Shown piece by piece: positions 5,959 through 13,725 of a stretch of 15,640 nt of DNA (position 1 is its first letter; each line of letters begins with the position of its first letter). This stretch comes from Fusobacteriaceae bacterium UBA2433 (GTDB lineage Bacteria; Fusobacteriota; Fusobacteriia; Fusobacteriales; Fusobacteriaceae), in assembly GCA_002342785.1 (NCBI GenBank), contig DDQV01000003.1, positions 1-15,640 of the forward strand, read 5' to 3'. The notes under the pieces were generated by a model, which was given only the letters and a program-made list of their open reading frames with translations, searched no databases and was not told the origin of the DNA. Made by a program: the position numbers and the translations under genes.

Positions 5959-7737
5959 ATGAACATACTCATGGCATTATCTCAGTTAGAAGTTACAGGA
6001 GCTGAAGTATATGCAGTTGAAATAGGAGAAACATTGATAGATAGGGGACATAATTTATTTTTTGTTTCTGATACACTTACAAAAAAAATTAGAGGGAAAT
6101 ATATTCCCCTTAAATTTAATAAAAGAAATATATTTCAAAGATTTGATCAAATAATTAAATTAATAAAAATTATAAAAAAAAATAAAATAGATATTGTCCA
6201 CGCTCACTCTCGTGCTTCTGCATGGAGTGCAAAGATAGCTTGTAAACTTACAAAAACTCCATTTATAACTACCATCCACGGGATGCAACATATATCTAAA
6301 CACAGAAAAAAAAAACAACCAATTGGATGTGGATATGCAGTCTGTGAAAATATAAAAAAAGATCTAATCGAAACTTTTGATGTAGATCCTTCTCTAGTTA
6401 AAGTTCTTAGAAATGGAATAGATCTTAAAAAATTTAAAATTTCTATCCCTCCTAAGAATAAAAAAAAAAACATATCGATCATAGGTCGTTTATCAGGCCC
6501 TAAAGCAGATATAACTTATAATCTATTATCTAACTCTATCGATTTAGATAGATATACTGTAAATATAATTGGAGGGAAAAATATCCCTGAAAGATTTAAT
6601 AAATTTAAAAATAAAGTCAACTTCACAGGATATATAGACAATGTCTATGAATATATGGCAAGTTCCGATCTTGTTATTGGAGCTGGAAGGGTAGCTATGG
6701 AAAGTTTACTCATAGGCAGACCTACTCTAGCAATTGGAGAAGCCAAGGAAGTTGGGATAATAGATATAGATACTGTCTCTATCGCTCTATCTTCTAATTT
6801 TGGAGATGTAGGAGATAGAACTATTCATAACTTTGATTGGGATTTTATTCGAGATGAGATAGATCGTGGTGTAAATTTAGATCAAACTTCCCTAGATGTA
6901 ATCGATATTATTTCAAAAAATTTTGATATCGATAAAGTTGTAGATACTTTAGAAAAAACATATCAAAGAGAGTGGGTACGAATAAAAAAATATGATATTC
7001 CTGTGATCATGTATCATAGGGTAATAAAAGATATAGAAACTGAATCTGGAAAACATGGAACCTATGTTACTATAGATCAATTTAGAGATCATATGACAAT
7101 CTTAAAAAATAATAATTATATTCCTATTACCTTTGAAGATCTAGCTAAGATCTCACTTCATAAAAGATTTGAAAAAAAATATATTATATTAACTTTTGAT
7201 GATGGATATATAGATAATTATACATATGCTTTTCCTATCTTAAAGGAATTTAAATTCAAAGCAACTATCTATCTAGTTTCTGACAGAAAATATAATCAGT
7301 GGGACGTAGATCTAACTCAAGAAAAAAAATTCTTGATGATGGATAGATCTATGTTAGAAGAGATGAGAGATAGTAATTTAATTGAATTTGGAGGACACAC
7401 CCTGAGTCATCCTAGACTTTCTCAGTTAGATGACCATGAGATGAAAGAGGAGATATTTCAAGATAAGATAAATACTGAAAAAAAATTAAATATTAAACTT
7501 AATTCCTTTGCATATCCATATGGAGATCTAGATGATAGAGCGAAAAAATTAGTTCGTGATGCAGGTTATCTATATGGAGTTTCTACAGACTCTGGTTCAT
7601 ATTGTCTCAGTGATGATATTTTTCAGATTAGAAGGATAGGAATCTTTCCTACTATTACAAATTTGGGATATAAAAGAAAGATCCGTGGAAATTACAATTT
7701 TATCAAAATAAAAAGAGAAAATAAAAATAAAAAATAA
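5959..7737 (+). CDS. Glycosyltransferase (GT-B, family 4-like) fused to NodB-type polysaccharide deacetylase
   Basis: This 592-residue two-domain enzyme has no signal peptide, so it is probably cytoplasmic. Residues 1 to about 335 form a GT-B glycosyltransferase: VTGAEVYAVEI (nucleotide-sugar family N-terminal motif), HAHSRASAWSAKIA, VLRNGIDLKKF, NISIIGRLSG and the acidic donor-site region MESLLIGRPTLAIGEAKE. Residues from about 345 to 575 form a carbohydrate esterase 4 domain: MYHRV, LTFDDGY (Asp414, Asp415), the metal-binding His480 and His484 in GGHTLSHP, and FAYPYGD. All core deacetylase residues seem present, so both halves look active. I start at ATG 5959 rather than the in-frame TTG at 5956 because AGGAGG (5947-5952) then sits 6 nt away. 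A likely role is adding a sugar to a surface glycan or lipopolysaccharide and deacetylating it; the substrate is unknown. Runs of 10 and 11 adenines lie within the frame. Confidence 0.88.
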   Translation: MNILMALSQLEVTGAEVYAVEIGETLIDRGHNLFFVSDTLTKKIRGKYIPLKFNKRNIFQRFDQIIKLIKIIKKNKIDIVHAHSRASAWSAKIACKLTKTPFITTIHGMQHISKHRKKKQPIGCGYAVCENIKKDLIETFDVDPSLVKVLRNGIDLKKFKISIPPKNKKKNISIIGRLSGPKADITYNLLSNSIDLDRYTVNIIGGKNIPERFNKFKNKVNFTGYIDNVYEYMASSDLVIGAGRVAMESLLIGRPTLAIGEAKEVGIIDIDTVSIALSSNFGDVGDRTIHNFDWDFIRDEIDRGVNLDQTSLDVIDIISKNFDIDKVVDTLEKTYQREWVRIKKYDIPVIMYHRVIKDIETESGKHGTYVTIDQFRDHMTILKNNNYIPITFEDLAKISLHKRFEKKYIILTFDDGYIDNYTYAFPILKEFKFKATIYLVSDRKYNQWDVDLTQEKKFLMMDRSMLEEMRDSNLIEFGGHTLSHPRLSQLDDHEMKEEIFQDKINTEKKLNIKLNSFAYPYGDLDDRAKKLVRDAGYLYGVSTDSGSYCLSDDIFQIRRIGIFPTITNLGYKRKIRGNYNFIKIKRENKNKK

Positions 7738-7761
7738 TATAATATTTTTTCCCTTCTACTA

Positions 7762-7790
7762 TTGACATATAGCCAATTTTGAAAGATACT
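7762..7790 (+). promoter_or_regulatory. Nitroreductase promoter
   Basis: TTGACA (7762-7767), a 17-bp spacer and GATACT (7785-7790) lie 32 nt before the TTG start. An AAGGGGG ribosome site (7808-7814) supports that start. Confidence 0.65.
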
Positions 7791-7822
7791 CTAGAGTAAA
7801 TATATATAAGGGGGTTAAAAAA

Positions 7823-8389
7823 TTGATAGATAAATTAATAAAAGAAACAAGATCATTTAGGAGTTTTAAAAAAGTTAGGATCGAAAAAAAAGAGTTAGAA
7901 GAAATCATTGAGATAGCAAGATATTCTGGTTCTGCTAGAAATGGACAATGTCTAAGATATGTATTAATATCAAATGAAGAGGTTTGTGATCAAATATTTC
8001 CACATACAAAATGGGCTGGATCTATAAATTGGAATCCTACAAAAGATGAATCTCCTGTAGCTTATATCTTGATGTTAAACGAAAAAAAAGTAGGTACAAG
8101 TGATAACTTCTTTAATTTTGATATGGGAATTGCAAGTCAAAATATCATGTTAAAATTAAGAGATATGAAATTTGGAGGATGTCTTTTAGGTTCTTATAAT
8201 AAACCTGCAGTAAAAGAACTTTTAGAGATATCAGATGACTATGATCTAGGAATTTTAATTGCCATTGGTAAACCTAATGAAACTGTAGAAATAATAGATA
8301 CATCTTCTGATACTAAATATTTCAGATCAAACAATATCCACTATGTTCCTAAGTTAAAAAAAGAAGATCTAATAATAAAAAATATATAA
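7823..8389 (+). CDS. Small nitroreductase-family flavoprotein
   Basis: This 188-residue protein is typical in length for the compact nitroreductase (NfsB/FRP-like) family: FMN-binding homodimers that reduce nitro compounds, quinones or similar acceptors with NAD(P)H. The N-terminal RSFRSFKKVRIEKKELEEII is the family's phosphate-binding R-S-x-R-x-F start, and ARYSGSARNGQCLRYVLI follows as the FMN-contact segment. The central NFDMGIASQNIMLKLRDMKFGGCLLGSY is the usual second core motif (GIAxQNIxL, then GxGxCxxGxx-like). The start is TTG at 7823, supported by the strong AAGGGGG at 7808-7814 and the lack of an ATG before the conserved RSFR. It is a single-gene unit with its own promoter and terminator. 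The physiological substrate cannot be told from sequence. Confidence 0.87.
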   Translation: MIDKLIKETRSFRSFKKVRIEKKELEEIIEIARYSGSARNGQCLRYVLISNEEVCDQIFPHTKWAGSINWNPTKDESPVAYILMLNEKKVGTSDNFFNFDMGIASQNIMLKLRDMKFGGCLLGSYNKPAVKELLEISDDYDLGILIAIGKPNETVEIIDTSSDTKYFRSNNIHYVPKLKKEDLIIKNI

Positions 8390-8397
8390 TATAAAAA

Positions 8398-8433
8398 AGC
8401 CATCAAATAATATTATTTGATGACTTTTTTTTT
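8398..8433. terminator. Bidirectional terminator between convergent genes
   Basis: AGCCATCAAATAA (8398-8410) pairs with TTATTTGATGACT (8413-8425) with one mismatch. A T9 run (8425-8433) lies to the right and an A6 run (8393-8398) to the left. It therefore works in both directions: for the nitroreductase gene rightward and the fplA-like gene leftward. The fplA-like stop codon lies within the T-run. Confidence 0.85.
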
Positions 8434-10744
8434 AAAATACATATCCCATATTAACAGATATTATTGCACTCTCAGTAGAATTTACATCATTTGTTAGTGA
8501 TAGTTCTAATGGACCAAAAATAGATTTGTATCCTAAGGTTAACCCATATCCATATTCATAATCTTCATATATTTCATCGTCATTGTTTCCTATTAAATCA
8601 CTATCTTCTACACTTCCATAGGTTAAAGTATTAAATTTAGCTGTAATATATAAATTAGAATAGATCATATACTGAGCTCCTAACTGAACGACCATAAATT
8701 TTGATGCTAATTTCCCCATCATATTATAACCATAAAACGAGATATAATTATTGTCTATATCATTATTTATTCCACCAATTTTAAAATGCTTTTCTAATGG
8801 TATATTTCCTCCACTAATTATTCCTCCACTTAGAGATCCACTGAGTGAAAGTTTAGGTGTTATTGGGATATAACCCTGTATTATCCCTAATTCACTATAA
8901 TATTCTACTTCCTCACTTCCTACTCCACCAACTTCATGTTTGGCTTTTAGATAACTTCCATCGGTAGGATAGATCGAACTATCTTTTCTATCTAAGATCA
9001 ACTTTAGATACATCTCTTGATAATCATAGTTTTCACTTAGAAGATCTTTATATTTATCCGAACCTACATCAAATTCATTTTCAGTATCAACATATTTTAT
9101 CCCAGTAGAAAGATCAAATTGTCTAAATAATTTAGTTGTAAAACTAAGATCAATAAATTTACTTTCCTCTGTTGATTCCGCTTTTAAACTTTTGCCTTCA
9201 TAGATATATATAGGATTTTCTTCATAACCTAATTTTAGATCTATTCCTATTTTATTTTTTTTCCCATAATACCAAAAATTATTAAATTCAAGACTTTTAT
9301 ACTCTCCAATTTCTAATTCTAAAGATGTTACCTTTCCTATCTTTCCTAATTTAACAAAATCAGTTCCCACAGCTAATTTTGATCCTGTATCAGAATTATA
9401 GTTTGCTCCTGCCCTTATAAAATTTAGTTCTTTTTCCTCTACATCTATCTTTAAAGTAGATCCATTAATTGTATAATAAGATTTTTCTACATAGGGTAGA
9501 GCATAGAGTTTCATCATAAGACTTTCTAAATCTTTATAACTTACCTTTCCTGGAATTTTTTTATCAAGTTGTTCCTCTACAATATCTTTTTTCATCTCTT
9601 TATCTAAAGACTTCGAATCTTTTATTTCAATATTATCTATATATACCTCGTCTAAAAATTTTTTTCTCGGTACTCTTTTTTGCATATCTAAACTTTTATA
9701 TCTCTCTAATTCTTTTAATTTTTCCTTAGTTGCTAACTCTCCCTTAGATATTAGATGATCTAAATTATCAAAGTCTGCTGTCCCATCTAATTTTACATCT
9801 GGGTCTATTATTATAGTTGCTAATTTTCTTTGTTTCTCTGTAGATTCTAACCCTCTATAGGTAGAAATTTTATTTACTACAGTAAGTAGATTATAAGTTA
9901 ATATATCTATTTGAGGTGCTCCTACATCACTAGCTATAACAATATCTGCTCCTGCTGAAAAAAGATCTTCCACAGGTAGATTTCTAGAAACCATCCCATC
10001 GATATATACTTTATTTCCTATTTTTACAGGATCATATATAGTAGGGATTGCCATACTAGCACTGACAATAAGAGGCAAATTTCCATGGTCAAAACTTTTA
10101 GCTTTTCCTGTATTAAAATCTGTAGCAACTATCCGTAAAACAGGATTAAATTCATCAAAAGATTTGATATCTCTTTCATTCCAAAATAATTCTTTTAACT
10201 TTAAATATGATTTTTCTCCAGTTAAGATACCCTTTGGAAGGCTAAAATTTAATTTATCATCATAGGTTACTGAAGCAAAATATTTTTCAGATTTAAATTT
10301 TTCTTCTAATGGAATATCTATCCTCTTTGGTTCATTAGATAATCGGTAGTCCCAATCCATGGTTTTTACAATAACTTCAATCTCATTAGGAGTATATCCT
10401 ACAGCATATAAACTAGCTACAACACCACCCATACTAGTTCCACTAATATAATCAATAGGTATATTATTTTCTTCTAAAACTTTTAAAACACCTATATGAG
10501 CAAATCCCTTAGATCCACCACCACTTAATGCAAGACCTATCTTTATCCTCTCTCCTGTTTTTTTTCTCTTTAAAATCGATTCTCTCAATCTTTCTAATTC
10601 TAAAATTTGAGATCTTTTCAACTCTATTTTTGAATCGATGGTAGATATTCCCATATTATTTTCTTTAGGAGATATTGTTTCTGATCTAAGTGTAACAGCA
10701 AAAATATTGTATATTATTAATATGTATAAAAATTTATTTTTCAC
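8432..10744 (-). CDS. fplA: Patatin-like phospholipase with POTRA and outer-membrane beta-barrel (FplA-type type Vd autotransporter)
   Basis: This 770-residue exported phospholipase A1/lysophospholipase candidate has an N-terminal signal (about 1-20), then a short helical stretch. The patatin domain spans about 68-330: oxyanion loop GGGSKG (75-80), nucleophile Ser104 in GTSMG and Asp249 in YIDG. The Ser-Asp spacing of 145 matches what I recall for the Ser98/Asp243 dyad of Fusobacterium nucleatum FplA. A POTRA-like segment follows (about 367-437), then an aromatic, alternating-hydrophobicity barrel ending in NMGYVF, with the terminal Phe typical of outer-membrane proteins. The start is GTG at 10744, overlapping the stop of the upstream gene by 4 nt; AGGAGG lies just before it, so translation is probably coupled. 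No obvious cleavage site for release is visible. A role in host lipid hydrolysis is inferred from the FplA family. Confidence 0.9.
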   Translation of the reverse strand: MKNKFLYILIIYNIFAVTLRSETISPKENNMGISTIDSKIELKRSQILELERLRESILKRKKTGERIKIGLALSGGGSKGFAHIGVLKVLEENNIPIDYISGTSMGGVVASLYAVGYTPNEIEVIVKTMDWDYRLSNEPKRIDIPLEEKFKSEKYFASVTYDDKLNFSLPKGILTGEKSYLKLKELFWNERDIKSFDEFNPVLRIVATDFNTGKAKSFDHGNLPLIVSASMAIPTIYDPVKIGNKVYIDGMVSRNLPVEDLFSAGADIVIASDVGAPQIDILTYNLLTVVNKISTYRGLESTEKQRKLATIIIDPDVKLDGTADFDNLDHLISKGELATKEKLKELERYKSLDMQKRVPRKKFLDEVYIDNIEIKDSKSLDKEMKKDIVEEQLDKKIPGKVSYKDLESLMMKLYALPYVEKSYYTINGSTLKIDVEEKELNFIRAGANYNSDTGSKLAVGTDFVKLGKIGKVTSLELEIGEYKSLEFNNFWYYGKKNKIGIDLKLGYEENPIYIYEGKSLKAESTEESKFIDLSFTTKLFRQFDLSTGIKYVDTENEFDVGSDKYKDLLSENYDYQEMYLKLILDRKDSSIYPTDGSYLKAKHEVGGVGSEEVEYYSELGIIQGYIPITPKLSLSGSLSGGIISGGNIPLEKHFKIGGINNDIDNNYISFYGYNMMGKLASKFMVVQLGAQYMIYSNLYITAKFNTLTYGSVEDSDLIGNNDDEIYEDYEYGYGLTLGYKSIFGPLELSLTNDVNSTESAIISVNMGYVF

Positions 10745-13323
10745 TTTTCCTCCTGTATTTTTAGTAACTTTTCCCTTGTCGGATCTTCCATGTTTAGTTG
10801 TTTCATAAAATAAATATCTAATTTTTCTTTAAACTCTATTCCTGGAATCTCATTATTTTTAAGAAGATCCCTTCCCCTAATGATAGGTTTAATCCTAAAG
10901 AGAGTATAGATATATTTTTTTATTTTTTCTTCAATATTTTTATCTCTATTTTGAATATAGATCAAAATAATTATCTCCATAGATATATTATTTAGTGCCT
11001 TATATATCTCTGAATTTTTATTTGCTAATTTCAACTCCTTTAATATTTCCTCCCTTATTAATATACCATAATCATACTTTTCTATAAATTTATTTGAAAA
11101 ATCAAATTTTTTAAAAACTAGATCTAGTTCTTTTTTTTCTAAATTTTCTAAAATAATTAAAAATACCAACAACCATTTTTTTATCTTAACAAAACTTAAA
11201 AGTTCATCTAAAGTCTCTAACTTTTCTATATTTTTTCTCATCTCTAGATCATATTTAATATTGGGATTGATCTCACAAAAAACATTATACCTATCTAAAA
11301 GCTCCATTCCCCTAGTTAAATTTTCATCAGAAAATAAGATCTCTAATTCCTGTTTAACTCGAGGCCAAGATATTTTCTTTAAAAAACCGTCAGCTATTGC
11401 ATTTTTTAAAAATATTTTTGTATCTTTACCTAGCTCAAATTTATATCTAGCTGCAAATCTAAAAGCTCTTATTATCCTTGTAGGATCTTCTACAAAACTA
11501 AGATTATGAAGAGTTTTTATTTTTTTAGCAATAAGATCATTATATCCCCCATAAAAATCAATAAGTTTACCAAAGTTATAACTATCTATCTCTAAAGCCA
11601 TGGCATTTATACTAAAATCCCTCCTATACATATCATCTCTAATATTTCCATACTCTACCACTGGAAGGGAGGTAGGATATTCATAATATTCCAACCTAGA
11701 GCTAGCTATATCTAATTTTAGATCATCAGAAACTATTATCATCGCAGTTTTAAATTTTTCATGTATTTTTATTTTTTTAGCATTTAAGATCTCTTTTAGC
11801 TCTAAAGCAAAACTTATTCCATCTCCCTCTACTACTATATCAATATCTTTATTATTTATTCCGAGAATAAAATCTCTGACGATTCCTCCTACTAAAAATA
11901 CTTTTTCACCTCTTTTCTTCGATAACTTCTCTATAATCTTTAATAATTTAGTAAGTTCTTGTGGAACTACTTCAGTTATATTATTTTTTACATCTAATTC
12001 AAATTTTAATTTTTTAGCTTTTCTTATTGGATTTTTACTGTATATAGAATTTAATATATCGGTTCTAGTAACTATCCCAATTATTTTTTTTTCATCGTCG
12101 ACTATTGGAATTCTTCCAATTCCTTTTTCTACAATAAGGGCCTTTAACTCCTCAATACTAAGATCTTTATCTCCTGTAATTATTTCAGAGGTCATATATG
12201 CACTGACAGGTGCATTTGAAAATCCATGATTGAGAGCTTTATCTACACTATTTCTTGTAATTATTCCTATGACTTCACCATCTTCTACAATTGGCAACCC
12301 ACCATATCCCATTCGATACATTATCTTGTAGGCCAGCTTAATTTTTGTATCTTTTAAGATAGTTCTTACTGGAATATTCATTATATCTATTGCCTTTTTT
12401 CCAGGTCTAACGGTCATCTCTATATTTTTTTTTATATCTGCATATATCTTTTCTATCTCTTGACCTTTTACTATTCCTGAAACAGCATACTCATGCCCTT
12501 CAACCTTATAATCTTTTAAAATTTTAGACATGTCTATCTTATTTGAAGATCTTCCTATTATATTTATTTTTTTTTCATTTCCACATAAGATAATACACAA
12601 ACTTGATTTTTCTAGATATTGCATCTTATTTATTAATTCATCTAAACCTAAGATAAAATCATTGGTCTTATAATATGTTAGTTGTACCCTCTCACCATCT
12701 ATATCTAAAAATTCAGAATTTTCAATAAGTTCTATAAATATTTCTAACTCTTCTTTTTCTAATCCTTTTTGGATATACTCACTGACCTTAGACAGATCTC
12801 CATTATTTTTTAATAGATAAGCCCCCATCTCTAAATCTTTTGGAGTCGTACTATGAAAATTAAAACTTCCTGTATCTTCATAGATCCCCATAAGACCCAA
12901 GGTAGCTTCTATCTGATTTAATTTAATATTTGGATCATCTTCTAATAAGACCTCTAATATATTAGTTGTATTAGAACCATAATTTTTTCTAATAATCTTT
13001 CTACCCTTTATATCATTTTTGCTAACCTTATGATGATCATAGATTATAACCTCTACATTATCTTTATCTAATAGCTGTTCAAATACTCCTATCCTATTTT
13101 TTTTAGAAGTATCTACAACAATAAGTTTTGTTACCTTATCCATCTCAATATCTTTTATTTTTTTTATCTTTAAAAAATCCTGATAAAGATTTACAAAAGC
13201 CTTTACACCCTTCCCAACATTACCTGGAAAAACAATTATTCCATTGGGGTATAATCTTTTTATTAAAACCATAGAAGAAAGTGCATCTAGATCTGCGTAT
13301 ATATGACAAGTTATTATTTCCAT
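10741..13323 (-). CDS. DHH phosphoesterase / CBS-pair / tRNA nucleotidyltransferase (CCA- or A-adding) fusion
   Basis: This 860-residue cytoplasmic protein has three modules. A DHH/DHHA1 phosphoesterase spans about 1-300: HIYADLDA (His7, Asp11, Asp13), Asp71, DHH at 96-98, EDTG at 149-152 and the DHHA1-like GHEYAVSG. Two CBS domains cover about 311-430, a nucleotide-sensing pair. A class II nucleotidyltransferase covers about 450 to the end: GGIVRD (479-484) with the catalytic Asp493 and Asp495 in NKDIDIVVEG, RRDFSINA (567-574), DPTRIIRAFRFA (613-624) and SWPRVKQEL. This layout is a known variant of tRNA CCA/A-adding enzymes or poly(A) polymerases; sequence alone does not tell which bases it adds. 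I start at ATG 13323, with AGGTGG 5 nt upstream, instead of the in-frame GTG at 13332, which lacks a ribosome site. It is first gene of an operon with the fplA-like gene. Confidence 0.9.
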   Translation of the reverse strand: MEIITCHIYADLDALSSMVLIKRLYPNGIIVFPGNVGKGVKAFVNLYQDFLKIKKIKDIEMDKVTKLIVVDTSKKNRIGVFEQLLDKDNVEVIIYDHHKVSKNDIKGRKIIRKNYGSNTTNILEVLLEDDPNIKLNQIEATLGLMGIYEDTGSFNFHSTTPKDLEMGAYLLKNNGDLSKVSEYIQKGLEKEELEIFIELIENSEFLDIDGERVQLTYYKTNDFILGLDELINKMQYLEKSSLCIILCGNEKKINIIGRSSNKIDMSKILKDYKVEGHEYAVSGIVKGQEIEKIYADIKKNIEMTVRPGKKAIDIMNIPVRTILKDTKIKLAYKIMYRMGYGGLPIVEDGEVIGIITRNSVDKALNHGFSNAPVSAYMTSEIITGDKDLSIEELKALIVEKGIGRIPIVDDEKKIIGIVTRTDILNSIYSKNPIRKAKKLKFELDVKNNITEVVPQELTKLLKIIEKLSKKRGEKVFLVGGIVRDFILGINNKDIDIVVEGDGISFALELKEILNAKKIKIHEKFKTAMIIVSDDLKLDIASSRLEYYEYPTSLPVVEYGNIRDDMYRRDFSINAMALEIDSYNFGKLIDFYGGYNDLIAKKIKTLHNLSFVEDPTRIIRAFRFAARYKFELGKDTKIFLKNAIADGFLKKISWPRVKQELEILFSDENLTRGMELLDRYNVFCEINPNIKYDLEMRKNIEKLETLDELLSFVKIKKWLLVFLIILENLEKKELDLVFKKFDFSNKFIEKYDYGILIREEILKELKLANKNSEIYKALNNISMEIIILIYIQNRDKNIEEKIKKYIYTLFRIKPIIRGRDLLKNNEIPGIEFKEKLDIYFMKQLNMEDPTREKLLKIQEEK

Positions 13324-13419
13324 CTTTACCACCTACTAAATTATATAGTTATATTCTATATAATTATACACTTTTATCTGTTTTTTTTTAAGAGTTTTAA
13401 AAAAAATTTAAATATTTTA

Positions 13420-13449
13420 TTGACAATTATATGTTATTTATTATATTAT
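13420..13449 (+). promoter_or_regulatory. Promoter of the tryptophan-type transporter operon leader
   Basis: A consensus TTGACA (13420-13425) is followed by TATTAT (13444-13449) at 18 bp, or TATATT at 16 bp. It stands about 35 nt before the leader-peptide ATG and about 280 nt before the first transporter gene, which leaves a long transcribed leader. Confidence 0.7.
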
Positions 13450-13483
13450 TAATAAAATAATAAATTAAACGGAGGTGACTATT

Positions 13484-13570
13484 ATGTCTAAGAGACTTAC
13501 TTGGTGGTGCAAAAACGAATCTAATAAATTTAATACCGAATTATTAAGTAGATCTGTTTTTGACCGATAG
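13484..13570 (+). CDS. Putative tryptophan-sensing leader peptide (28 aa)
   Basis: A 28-codon frame starts MSKRLTWWCKN and ends in SVFDR before TAG. It has a near-perfect Shine-Dalgarno, GGAGGTGA (13471-13478), 5 nt before the ATG, and a promoter at 13420-13449. Codons 7 and 8 are tandem UGG (Trp) codons followed by Cys. The frame lies in the leader of an operon encoding a TrpXYZ-type ABC transporter. By analogy with trpL-type leaders, low charged tRNA-Trp would stall the ribosome at these codons and change the folding of the RNA downstream. The peptide itself is not expected to have a function. The Trp pair, ribosome site and position are seen; the attenuation role is inferred. I recognise no close homologue. 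Confidence 0.7.
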   Translation: MSKRLTWWCKNESNKFNTELLSRSVFDR

Positions 13571-13694
13571 TTGCTGTAGTTTTATATAATTTCAAATATG
13601 TTTTATAAAATCAAGAAAATCTTGTTTTTATAAGATATAATTATGGAATTAACTATACAAGGGGGTTAATCTTATGGGTTAATCTCTTTTTTTT
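13571..13694 (+). promoter_or_regulatory. Putative attenuator region between leader peptide and transporter genes
   Basis: Several stems can form. H1 is TTATAAAATCAAG (13603-13615) with CTTGTTTTTATAA (13621-13633), with one mismatch. An alternative stem pairs ATAAGAT (13630-13636) with ATCTTAT (13669-13675) and shares bases with H1. A terminator-like stem pairs GGAATTAAC (13645-13653) with GTTAATCTC (13678-13686), with one mismatch and one G-U pair, directly before a U8 run (13687-13694). The last two compete. The U8 run and the exclusive pairings suit attenuation, but the terminator stem is weak with a 24-nt loop, so this is a tentative model. Confidence 0.4.
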
Positions 13695-13725
13695 ATATAA
13701 AAAATAAATTAAAAGGAGTAAATAA

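Noticed and set aside
6204..6482. 92-codon frame antisense to the glycosyltransferase gene
   Set aside because: Its Phe-rich sequence mirrors the A-runs of the sense gene; no independent support.
7731..7752. Terminator directly after the glycosyltransferase-deacetylase gene
   Set aside because: Only A/T pairs can form around AATATAATATT before the T-run; too weak to call.
13363..13391. Promoter for the nucleotidyltransferase-fplA operon
   Set aside because: A TATAAT is present on the minus strand (13368-13363), but no acceptable -35 lies at 16-18 bp, so I do not list it as a feature although a promoter is expected here.
13496..13520. Possible T-box core around TGGTGGTGC in the transporter leader
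   Set aside because: The conserved T-box antiterminator sequence (GGGTGGnACCGCG) and a specifier-loop layout are missing; the TGG TGG is better read as Trp codons in a frame with a strong ribosome site.
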